This document shows positions 5,712-11,937 of a DNA stretch of 16,561 bases, one piece after another (position 1 is the stretch's first letter; every line of letters begins with the position of its first letter). Source of the stretch: an uncultured Bacteroidia bacterium (lineage in GTDB: Bacteria; Bacteroidota; Bacteroidia; Bacteroidales; UBA932); NCBI GenBank assembly GCA_902767355.1, contig CACXHG010000177.1:1-16561 (forward strand), read 5' to 3'. The position numbers were made by a program, and so were the translations under genes. Under the pieces are notes generated by a model, which was not told the origin of the DNA, made no database searches, and was given only the letters and a program-made list of their open reading frames with translations.

Positions 5712-8700
5712 TCACATGTCAATGACATCATCTATTTCGTGCATCTGCCGGTCTGTCTCTTCCAAAGCATAGATAATCCGCCCGTAGTGAATGATGTCCT
5801 TGTAGTCTAGCTGCCGGCCGCGCCGGTCTTTGAGCCATTTCTGTGCTGGTTGGTATCCGCCGATGTAAAAATTCCAGGCGAGTTCAGACACGCCGCCGAA
5901 ATACTGGTCTTTGTTGATATAGACCTTGTCGCCATCACGCCGCAGTACCTCAACGGAATTCTGGCCAGCAACAGGGAACGATACACGCCGCTCCCAGTTC
6001 TGAGCCCCGTCCATAAGATGCAACTTCCGCAGTTCCGCTCCCAGCTGAGCAAGATGATGGTACTGATTCTTGTCAGTCGGGTATGGGATCCGGGGGAAGT
6101 CAATTTTTAGGAACTCCTTGTATGTCTCCCGATACTTGGGGCTATGAAGGACGGCATAGATATAATCGAATATCTCCTGAGGGGTTGTCTGGGCACCAAG
6201 AGCCTGCTCTATTTGTGCCACTATCTCCGCGTTGAGGTTCGGAATACGTTCATCCTCGCCTACAGTAGAAACATATAGATAGAGCGGGAATACGTAATTC
6301 CCCTCTCGTGTTTGCATGGAGACAGCATTCATATCAGAGACACAGTCAGAGACAATAATGTGCTGGAAAGTGAATGTGCTTTGCTGTTTGGAGAGCAAGA
6401 AGGAGAAGTTATCTTTGAGAGTGTTCTGTAAAATGTTATAGAAGGACCGTTTTATCAGTTCTTTGTCATAGTAGATATATCGTTTATCAAAAGGCCGGTA
6501 ATAATAGTGAGTAATGTGTTCATCGCTGAACTTTGACGCCTGCATCCGTTTTAACAAAGGATAACTACTTGAATCTACAACCTTGTATTTATCTTTAAAC
6601 GCTTGAGTAAAATTACCAGATAATAAAGTTTGAACCCTATCTGCAAGAGCATTTTTGTCCATATCCACAAAAATGTCATCTCTGCCAGACTGAACGCCGC
6701 TGATATATGACGACATCAATTCGTCGATTTTGAAGCCTCTATCATATTGCGCTTGTGATGAAAAGTCTTTTGGAATGAAAAAATAGTATGGCGATGTGTT
6801 TCTCACCGGTGCCCAAGAGATAGAATCGAACCTGCACGAGTTCAAATAATCATACTTGCTTTCACGCGATCCATACAAGTTAGAATGGAAAACAGTCGCA
6901 TGTTCCCCTTTTGCCTTCTTGCTGGTCTTGACAAAAATATTGATGCTGACACCTTGCATGATATCGAATACATTTTCATCCTTAGCCCCGTCTGGCGCTG
7001 TCTCATTTTTACGACTGTTGCCGTGAAGGTCTAGGATGTATATGCTATCGAATTCTTCAAGCAGGCTCTTGCGCATCCGGCGGTGGATAATACCGTCCAA
7101 GAACGAATTGTTTGATATGAAGGCAAGGATACCCTCTCCATTCTTATGGATATAGTACTGCCCCAGACGGATGAATTTAATGTAGTCGTCTGAGAGGGGC
7201 TGGATATTCCGTTCGTCCAGATCTCGTTTATAGTCCCCCACTAGGTCGGTAATCCATTTACCGTTGTTTTGGCTGGATACAGAGTAAGGAGGGTTGCCAA
7301 TACATATCATTACCGGCGTCTCTGTTTTTATACGGGAGGCTTGGTATGCTTCGTCTGCCAGCCATTGTGCAAACAGGTTAGAAGCCCAGGGTGTGGCTTC
7401 TTCTAGCGAGTTTGTCAGGAAAATGTTCAGGCGCCCCTTCATCTGCTCGGAGAACCCGGTGGCTCTCAGCGTGAGGGAGAGTTTTAGATGGGCGATTGTG
7501 TATGACGCCATCAGTATTTCGAAGCCATGCAGCCTTGGAATGAGCCCTTTCTCCACATACGACGGCCAGACGCCTTCCATTCCGTCGAATTTATCCCGTA
7601 TCTGCTGGATTACTTCTGCCAGGAACGTACCCGTGCCTGTTGCTGGATCAAGAATTTGGACCCGGTGAACTGGAACCGTCTCGTGCTTCATGCCGTCGCT
7701 GGTCCGTTTGTCGCTGGACTGCTGAACAGCCCTTTGGATGAGGATGGTGCTGTCGTCCGCCAGACCCTGAGGCAATCCAAAATGGGTTTGGAGGATTTCA
7801 TCCACGGCTGTGACGATAAATTTCACCACAGGAGCAGGGGTGTACCATACGCCACGGGCTTTGCGAAGTCGGCTGTCGTATGCGGCGAGGAAGTCTTCAT
7901 AAAAATGTACGATTGGGTCGCTGTGCCTGCCGTTACCGCCATAGTTTCGCATTATCTTCTCCGCATCGGTAGCAGCAAACATAGAGACCAGGTCATCCAC
8001 AATCCAAGAAATGCTCTCGTCCAGGTCATACACGGCAACGGATTGGAATATCTTGCGGAGGAAAGGATTTGATTTGGGGATTAATTCCGCCGCTTCTTGG
8101 CGCGAAAAGTCTCCGGGGGTAGTGTCGTATAGTCTGGCGGTGAAAAGCCCGTAAACAATGGTTTGTGCGTAAATATCGGCAAACTCTGGCGCGGTTAAGT
8201 CATGTATCAGTACATTACGGAACGCCCGCAGCTGCGCTGCCATATCGCTGTTACCATCTTCGCCATCAATTTCCAGACTTTTCTTCACTGCGTCCGCCAG
8301 CAAGTGAGCCTTTGCAGCCATCTGTTTCGCGAGCGCTGCAGATGACGTGATACGCTGCCGGCCCATAGTGGCAAGGCTTAGAACCATCTCATTGAACTTT
8401 GCCTCGTTCTCCGCGATTCCTACGACATGGTCGCCGTGAGTTTCAGCGATTCGCACCGCATCTTGGAACTCTCCACCCACATACAGGTGGAAGTCCAGAT
8501 AGTCGGTGAAGATGATACGGTCCAGCGAAGTCTTGTATCGGTTGAACTGCTCCTTGTGCTGGCGCATGCCGTCCAGATCTCCGTCGTTTATGTCTTTCGC
8601 TTCAAGGAACGCCACTGGTATGTCCTTTTGGGTGATAACGTAGTCTGGCGCACCACACTCGATGCGGCGGGGCTCGTTGGTAACAACGAAATGAGGCAGC

Positions 8701-8804
8701 AGGGATTGGAGGTATGAAGCCAACGCGCCGCGGAAACTGTGCTCGGTGGTGTTGCCTACATGATAGAGCTGGTCTATCGTCTTGATGTATTCCTTAAAGT
8801 CCAT
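5712..8804 (-). CDS. Single-chain restriction-modification enzyme, ISP/IIG type
   Basis: A 1030-residue defence enzyme predicted to cut foreign DNA and methylate adenines of its own site. An N-terminal nuclease domain shows the PD-(D/E)xK pattern (P53-D54 ... E68-A69-K70). A helical connector follows (about 150-315), then GVWYTPAPVVKFIV (318-331) opens the methylase, with SAM motif I DPATGTGTF (386-394) and catalytic motif IV NPPY (504-507) for N6-adenine. Residues from about 640 form the specificity region, and the end (IGGYQPAQKWLKDR, HYGRIIYALEET) resembles the Type ISP C-terminal domain. Unlike LlaGI/LlaBIII-type enzymes of about 1,570 residues, no helicase lies between nuclease and methylase, so a IIG-like architecture is more apt. 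AAGGAG lies 6 nt before the ATG, and the start overlaps the preceding small gene. Confidence 0.88.
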   Translation of the reverse strand: MDFKEYIKTIDQLYHVGNTTEHSFRGALASYLQSLLPHFVVTNEPRRIECGAPDYVITQKDIPVAFLEAKDINDGDLDGMRQHKEQFNRYKTSLDRIIFTDYLDFHLYVGGEFQDAVRIAETHGDHVVGIAENEAKFNEMVLSLATMGRQRITSSAALAKQMAAKAHLLADAVKKSLEIDGEDGNSDMAAQLRAFRNVLIHDLTAPEFADIYAQTIVYGLFTARLYDTTPGDFSRQEAAELIPKSNPFLRKIFQSVAVYDLDESISWIVDDLVSMFAATDAEKIMRNYGGNGRHSDPIVHFYEDFLAAYDSRLRKARGVWYTPAPVVKFIVTAVDEILQTHFGLPQGLADDSTILIQRAVQQSSDKRTSDGMKHETVPVHRVQILDPATGTGTFLAEVIQQIRDKFDGMEGVWPSYVEKGLIPRLHGFEILMASYTIAHLKLSLTLRATGFSEQMKGRLNIFLTNSLEEATPWASNLFAQWLADEAYQASRIKTETPVMICIGNPPYSVSSQNNGKWITDLVGDYKRDLDERNIQPLSDDYIKFIRLGQYYIHKNGEGILAFISNNSFLDGIIHRRMRKSLLEEFDSIYILDLHGNSRKNETAPDGAKDENVFDIMQGVSINIFVKTSKKAKGEHATVFHSNLYGSRESKYDYLNSCRFDSISWAPVRNTSPYYFFIPKDFSSQAQYDRGFKIDELMSSYISGVQSGRDDIFVDMDKNALADRVQTLLSGNFTQAFKDKYKVVDSSSYPLLKRMQASKFSDEHITHYYYRPFDKRYIYYDKELIKRSFYNILQNTLKDNFSFLLSKQQSTFTFQHIIVSDCVSDMNAVSMQTREGNYVFPLYLYVSTVGEDERIPNLNAEIVAQIEQALGAQTTPQEIFDYIYAVLHSPKYRETYKEFLKIDFPRIPYPTDKNQYHHLAQLGAELRKLHLMDGAQNWERRVSFPVAGQNSVEVLRRDGDKVYINKDQYFGGVSELAWNFYIGGYQPAQKWLKDRRGRQLDYKDIIHYGRIIYALEETDRQMHEIDDVIDM

Positions 8805-9045
8805 TTTGCTCCTTTTTTTCCTTCTTTTCCTTTGTTAGCAGCCTGCCCTGCCGGATGATTACCTTCTGGTTTTCGTAGGGGTGCGTTTCTGAAATGCCAT
8901 AGTTGCGGAGAGAGCTGTACTTGATACCTATCTCTGCTTCGGTGTGGTGTTCGTATATACATGCGACGGATCCGTAGTAGGAGTGCTGGTCTCCGTCCTT
9001 GATGGTGAGGTGGATAACCTTCTTGGTTTGTTTTGGTATGGTCAT
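8794..9045 (-). CDS. Small protein upstream of the R-M gene, unknown function
   Basis: An 83-residue protein not recognised as a named family. It reads MTIPKQTKKVIHLTIKDGD, then a compact region with YYGSVACIYEHH and IGIKYSSLRNYGISETHPYEN, and ends in a Lys/Glu-rich tail. A longer frame could start at GTG 9063, but that codon overlaps a perfect -7 box (9070-9063), so the ATG at 9045 is chosen. Its stop lies 11 nt inside the R-M reading frame, which points to coupled translation. Possible roles are a regulator or accessory subunit of the R-M enzyme, or an unrelated small element protein; the sequence does not decide. Confidence 0.7.
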   Translation of the reverse strand: MTIPKQTKKVIHLTIKDGDQHSYYGSVACIYEHHTEAEIGIKYSSLRNYGISETHPYENQKVIIRQGRLLTKEKKEKKEQNGL

Positions 9046-9062
9046 GTTGAGGTTCTTAAACA

Positions 9063-9095
9063 CAAATATACGAATTTTTTAAGGGGAGTGACAAA
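9063..9095 (-). promoter_or_regulatory. Promoter of the small gene/R-M operon
   Basis: On the minus strand TTTG (9095-9092), a 21-nt spacer and a perfect TATATTTG (9070-9063). The predicted start near 9057-9059 gives a 12-14-nt leader to the ATG at 9045. Confidence 0.7.
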
Positions 9096-9098
9096 AAT

Positions 9099-9144
9099 GC
9101 CTCAAATGTCATAAAAAATTTGCAAATAAGCCTCAAATGTCATA
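9099..9144. promoter_or_regulatory. Paired 15-bp direct repeats between divergent promoters
   Basis: GCCTCAAATGTCATA occurs exactly at 9099-9113 and 9130-9144, 31 bp apart (about three helical turns). One copy lies just upstream of the leftward -33 element; the other covers the spacer and the first two bases of the rightward -7 box. This placement suggests an operator for a repressor controlling both the R-M operon and the DUF2693-like gene. The binding protein is not identified. Confidence 0.6.
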
Positions 9145-9150
9145 TATTTG
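9119..9150 (+). promoter_or_regulatory. Promoter of the DUF2693-like gene
   Basis: TTTG (9119-9122), a 20-nt spacer and perfect TATATTTG (9143-9150). The predicted start near 9154-9157 leaves about 25 nt before the ATG at 9180. Confidence 0.75.
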
Positions 9151-9179
9151 TATTGAAGAAAAACAAAAACCTAAACAAT

Positions 9180-9536
9180 ATGAAACAGATGATTGCTACC
9201 ATTACCAACGACGCGCTTGTCGCTGCTCACATTAATTCCATCGCCCGCTCTACCGGATCAACATTGAAAGGTGTCGCCACCGCCATGCTGATAGAAGAAG
9301 CCAAGCGCCAGATGCGCGAGGGTGTTTGCCATTTCGTATACCTCAAAAAGCCCAATAGAGAGGGCGTTCAAGAAGTGCGTGAGGCATTTGGCACTCTGGA
9401 CAGGAACGTCAGACATGCTACCCTCAAGGGAACAGGCACAAGCCCTGAGACATGGGGCTGCTGTTATTACCACGATTGCATAAAGGGTGCTCCCAGGTCC
9501 TTTCGCTGGGCCAACCTCGTTGCCGTCTTATCCTAA
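9180..9536 (+). CDS. DUF2693-like small protein (SH3 beta-barrel fold)
   Basis: A 118-residue protein. Residues 1-45 form a helical N-terminus (MKQMIATITNDALVAAHINS...). The C-terminal part from about residue 49, with FVYLKKPNREGVQEVREAFGTLD, GTGTSPETW, YYHDCIKGAPRSFRWANLVAV, matches the pattern I know from DUF2693/SH3-like proteins common on Bacteroidales mobile elements (KGAxRSFRW being the most telling). The open frame extends upstream to 9120, but that would include the promoter, so the ATG at 9180 is used. It is divergent from the R-M operon and probably cotranscribed with, or followed by, the serine recombinase. Function is unknown; a DNA- or protein-binding regulatory role is only a guess. 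Confidence 0.75.
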   Translation: MKQMIATITNDALVAAHINSIARSTGSTLKGVATAMLIEEAKRQMREGVCHFVYLKKPNREGVQEVREAFGTLDRNVRHATLKGTGTSPETWGCCYYHDCIKGAPRSFRWANLVAVLS

Positions 9537-9544
9537 CCTCAACC

Positions 9545-9576
9545 GGGAGGGCCCAGCGCCCTCCCTTAATTATATC
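9545..9576 (+). terminator. Hairpin between DUF2693-like gene and recombinase
   Basis: GGGAGGGC (9545-9552) pairs perfectly with GCCCTCCC (9558-9565) around a 5-nt loop, followed by TTAATTATAT. The tail is weak in T, so it may be a partial terminator or attenuator rather than a full stop; it begins 8 nt after the stop codon and ends 20 nt before the next ATG. Confidence 0.55.
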
Positions 9577-9585
9577 TATACTGAA

Positions 9586-10233
9586 ATGGACAAAGTTGTT
9601 CTTTTGTGCCGTGTCAGCACCGCATCTCAGGATTATGAGCGCCAGGTTTCTGAACTCACAGATTTCTGCCAGCGTGCCGATTGGCAGGTGGCGCAGATAT
9701 TCGCGAACAAAGTCTCAGGCAAGTTGCCGGTGGAGCAACGTCCAGAATTGCTGCAGATGCTGGAATATGTCAAACTTCACCAGATCAAAAGGGTCGTCGT
9801 ACTGGAAATTTCTCGTCTGGGCCGCAACACGCTTGAAGCATTGAAGGTAATCCAGATGCTCAACGACGCGGGCGTGGCTCTCTATATCAAGAATTACAAT
9901 TTGGAGACGCTGGATAACCAAGGAAAGGTGAACCCAGTTGCCTCCTTGATATGTACCATCCTGCTGGAAGTAGCGCAGATGGAGCGCCTCACCATCATTG
10001 ATAGAATGTCTAGCGGGCGCGACCAGTACATAAAGAAGTGTCGTGCTACAGGCAAGAAAATGGGGCGCCCATCTACATACCGAAAATCCATTGAAGATTA
10101 CCATAGGCAGTACTCCAAGGAAATTTCCTTGCTGCGGAAGATGAGCCTCAAAAATGTCAGCGCCATCACCGGCACCAGCATCAACACACTGCGTCGGTTG
10201 AAGGCTATGTTTCTGGCTGAGGGTGCCAAATAA
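9586..10233 (+). CDS. Serine recombinase (resolvase/invertase family)
   Basis: A 215-residue small serine recombinase. The N-terminal catalytic domain begins LLCRVSTASQDYERQ, with Arg9 and the nucleophile Ser11. VVVLEISRLGRN (70-81) carries the conserved Arg77 and Arg80, and the long E-helix region follows (about 118-150). GKKMGRP (157-162) leads into a C-terminal helix-turn-helix (about 181-206, SLKNVSAITGTSINTLRRL). The frame is open back to 9487, but the ATG at 9586 gives the canonical N-terminus. Such enzymes resolve cointegrates or invert DNA segments; no clear pair of inverted or resolution sites was found nearby, so its substrate is unknown. It is separate from the tyrosine integrase that handles tRNA-Ser insertion. 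Confidence 0.9.
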   Translation: MDKVVLLCRVSTASQDYERQVSELTDFCQRADWQVAQIFANKVSGKLPVEQRPELLQMLEYVKLHQIKRVVVLEISRLGRNTLEALKVIQMLNDAGVALYIKNYNLETLDNQGKVNPVASLICTILLEVAQMERLTIIDRMSSGRDQYIKKCRATGKKMGRPSTYRKSIEDYHRQYSKEISLLRKMSLKNVSAITGTSINTLRRLKAMFLAEGAK

Positions 10234-10381
10234 AACTTTATTATAAACTGACATGATTTGTTGATCCAGCAAAGAACTCATAAGGTATTAAATTGATACG
10301 CATCGATTTTTGATATGTCATTTTTTTTATTGTCAGCGTTTTAACCTTGATTTTTATGTACTGGTGGGGTCCATTGTTAAT

Positions 10382-11266
10382 CTATACCCTGCCATTACAT
10401 TTAATTATCTCCGGCCACTGCAGTTTTTTGCGTTGTTTCGAAAATCTTAAGACCGATGAAAGGTGGTAATAGTATATGTCTGACAGAAACGCTGGATCGG
10501 TGAGCAGTTCAATATCTTGGGCGATATGCCTAGCTGCACAGTAGTCACGTATCTCCTGATAGTGTAGCCTAACTTCAAAACGGTATAGATACCGAGGCCG
10601 GCCGTAGAAGTCCAAAATGTACTGTTTGCCGCTTTCAGTTTCAATTTCTGCCCGTTTATCATAACTCTGCACAATCGTTCCTTTGTATTTGTTCTTAGTG
10701 GCTTTAACTTGCTTTAAGGTAACAGTTGGACACTGTAGCCGGTCGAGAGATGTGTTGTAGTCGAACTTAAAACCTGGAATACTGCCTTTTCGACCCAGTA
10801 AGTTCTCTACACGTTTACCGTTGAAGATGGTGTCCACCGATTTGTTCCTCAGCATTCGTTTGATTATGTTGCTGATGCTTTTGCCATAATCGATGGCAAT
10901 ATCTATCGCTGTAAAATTATTGAATGTGAGCCCCACCAGATCTGGAAAAGTTAGAGCGGCTTGGAACAAGTCTGCATCGTAGAAGACGTGGTTCTCTATC
11001 TTGATGTAGCAGTAATTGTTAGCAGCGACGCCGTAACGCCAAAATTTGAGCACACCCACCTGGTCCAGGCCTTGAGTTCCCGCAAGATACAGCGAGAAAA
11101 AGTATTCATAGCGATCGCCAACCCGCCGGATCAAAACAAATTGAGCAAATTCCAGACGCTGGCCCACCTTAACATGTGAGAGTTCGTCCAGCAAAAGAGG
11201 GTCCGCTACATAGCAAACCCTCAACTCATCAATTACCGGCCTTCCGAGGCGTTCACTCTTGGACAT
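10382..11266 (-). CDS. Probable replication initiator, Rep_trans/NicK-like
   Basis: A 294-residue protein. FNNFTAIDIAIDY (115-127) resembles the 'TRIDIAxDY' strand of Rep_trans-family rolling-circle initiators, and SYDKRAEIE (201-209) followed by YRFEVRL (228-234) resembles their 'YDK ... YRFElRL' block. The catalytic Tyr cannot be picked with certainty. In ICE such as ICEBs1 a member of this family (NicK) also nicks oriT, so this protein could serve replication, mobilisation or both. It starts at ATG 16 nt after a small upstream gene and is oriented away from attR, with about 390 bp of noncoding DNA beyond that small gene as a possible origin. Family assignment is from remembered motifs and is moderate. 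Confidence 0.55.
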   Translation of the reverse strand: MSKSERLGRPVIDELRVCYVADPLLLDELSHVKVGQRLEFAQFVLIRRVGDRYEYFFSLYLAGTQGLDQVGVLKFWRYGVAANNYCYIKIENHVFYDADLFQAALTFPDLVGLTFNNFTAIDIAIDYGKSISNIIKRMLRNKSVDTIFNGKRVENLLGRKGSIPGFKFDYNTSLDRLQCPTVTLKQVKATKNKYKGTIVQSYDKRAEIETESGKQYILDFYGRPRYLYRFEVRLHYQEIRDYCAARHIAQDIELLTDPAFLSDIYYYHLSSVLRFSKQRKKLQWPEIIKCNGRV

Positions 11267-11282
11267 TATCCATGCTCATTTC

Positions 11283-11495
11283 CTAATCATTATTGGAAAT
11301 ACCCAAGAAGTCATCCATCGTAGTGTGCCCGCTTTCAGGTGTAGGCCGGTGCTCCACCGTCCTTCAATAATCTCGCATCGCTTGACTGAGGTGTTGTCGG
11401 TGGCTTGCAGATTTGTGTCGTCCTGTGTTGGACTGCGAAATTTTCTGACGATGCTCGTCAGATAATTCTCGCCATTGTCGTTTGTACTTGTTCAT
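11283..11495 (-). pseudogene. Small NUMOD3-like gene with an in-frame TGA
   Basis: ATG at 11495 opens a 43-residue frame: MNKYKRQWRELSDEHRQKIS, then SNTGRHKSASHRQ and SQAMRDY, then TGA at 11366-11364. The same frame continues without a shift for 26 more codons (RTVEHRPTPES..., TTMDDFLGISNND) to TAG at 11283. The 'HRQKIS.S..G...S..HRQ..SQAM.DY(W)' pattern resembles NUMOD3-type basic DNA-contact repeats, where Trp would be expected at the TGA. A TGG-to-TGA nonsense change is the simplest reading. Alternatives are two separate peptides, the second starting at GTG 11357, or read-through. The full frame ends 16 nt before the probable rep gene, so the two form an operon. Confidence 0.6.
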
Positions 11496-11731
11496 AGTTT
11501 ATCCAGGCGTTTTTTTGCCTTCAGTAATAAATACCGGAAGTAAAGCAAAAAAGACAAGTGTAGTAGAAATTCTTTTTGTCAGCGCCGGATGAAGATTTGC
11601 ACGGACGGCTGCCCCCATACCTACTATGCTTACTAATTAATTGTTGAAAAACACGACTTACGTTCCTGAGTATCAGCAGAATGGGAGGAAGAGTTTTGAG
11701 GCAAATAGTTGCTAACAGTGAGGTGGAAAAA
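11496..11731. other. Noncoding region, possible origin or transfer site
   Basis: No credible gene. The region is AT-rich with scattered short features, including a 7-bp AAAAAGA/TCTTTTT stem near 11548-11576 and a short AGGC/GCCT hairpin at 11505-11520. Its position upstream of the probable initiator operon and next to attR suggests an origin of replication or transfer, but no nick-site motif is recognised. Together with the right-end repeats (11732-11889) it makes about 390 bp without a gene. Confidence 0.35.
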
Positions 11732-11779
11732 TGCGACTAAAAAACATAAAAAATTGATTATCAGTTGAGGTTCAAGTTC
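11732..11779 (+). repeat. Right-end 48-bp imperfect direct repeat, copy 1
   Basis: Begins TGCGACTAAAAAA, shares TGATTATCA in its middle and ends AGTTC. It aligns without gaps to 11842-11889. It carries one of the putative integrase arm boxes. Confidence 0.65.
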
Positions 11780-11841
11780 ACTCTCAAAAAATTAAAAAAT
11801 AACCGAACCCCCGGGTAACTGCATATAGGCATGTCTCTCCG

Positions 11842-11889
11842 TGCGACTAAAAAAGATATTTTGCTGATTATCAATATAGATTAGAGTTC
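11842..11889 (+). repeat. Right-end 48-bp imperfect direct repeat, copy 2
   Basis: Same start (TGCGACTAAAAAA), middle (TGATTATCA) and end (AGTTC) as copy 1, offset by 110 bp. Its last base is the first C of the attR core, so the repeat runs right up to the recombination site. Confidence 0.65.
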
Positions 11890-11901
11890 CCCCCTCACCG
11901 C
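11889..11901. repeat. attR core (13-bp direct repeat)
   Basis: CCCCCCTCACCGC, identical to 3948-3960, here without any other tRNA sequence upstream. It is followed by AACAAGC, so the chromosomal side does not carry the CCA found at the element side. Confidence 0.82.
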
Positions 11902-11905
11902 AACA

Positions 11906-11937
11906 AGCAAAAGTCGGCCTAGCAGCCGGCTTTTGCT
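11906..11937. terminator. Terminator at the chromosome/element border
   Basis: AGCAAAAGTCGGC (11906-11918) pairs with GCCGGCTTTTGCT (11925-11937) around a 6-nt loop; one pair is G-T. The U-rich side lies within the stem on both strands, so it could act in both directions. It overlaps the last two bases of the PCC gene and was probably the original terminator of tRNA-Ser before insertion. Confidence 0.6.

Larger units (their letters stand above)
3948..11901. mobile_element. Integrative element with R-M cargo in tRNA-Ser
   Basis: A roughly 7.95-kb insertion bounded by the 13-bp att repeats. It contains a tyrosine integrase beside attL, an ISP/IIG-type restriction-modification gene with a small companion, a DUF2693-like gene, a serine recombinase and a probable replication initiator. 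Base composition is visibly more AT-rich than the flanking chromosome. TGCGACTA boxes lie near both ends. No conjugation machinery is seen, so it is either a mobilisable/satellite-like element or a degraded one. The class (small integrative mobilisable element versus phage satellite) is not settled. Confidence 0.85.

Noticed and set aside
8806..8830. A-AAA-AAG slippery heptamer near the end of the 83-aa gene, suggesting programmed frameshift into the R-M gene
   Set aside because: A -1 shift leads to a third frame that ends at 8774, not into the R-M frame, and no downstream stimulator is seen.
9487..9585. N-terminal 33-residue extension of the serine recombinase
   Set aside because: It would be encoded across the end of the preceding gene and its terminator-like hairpin; MDKVVLLCRVST is the normal start.
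10330..11584. TTGTCAGCG present at 10330-10338 and 11576-11584, flanking the rep operon
   Set aside because: A 9-bp match over more than 1 kb can arise by chance and shows no extension on either side.
11588..11635. 15-codon frame MKICTDGCPHTYYAY
   Set aside because: Too short, no support from promoter, neighbours or any known peptide pattern.
11800..11840. CCCGGG palindrome region as an oriT or phage cos-like site
   Set aside because: Only a 6-bp palindrome with no flanking inverted repeats or known nick motif.
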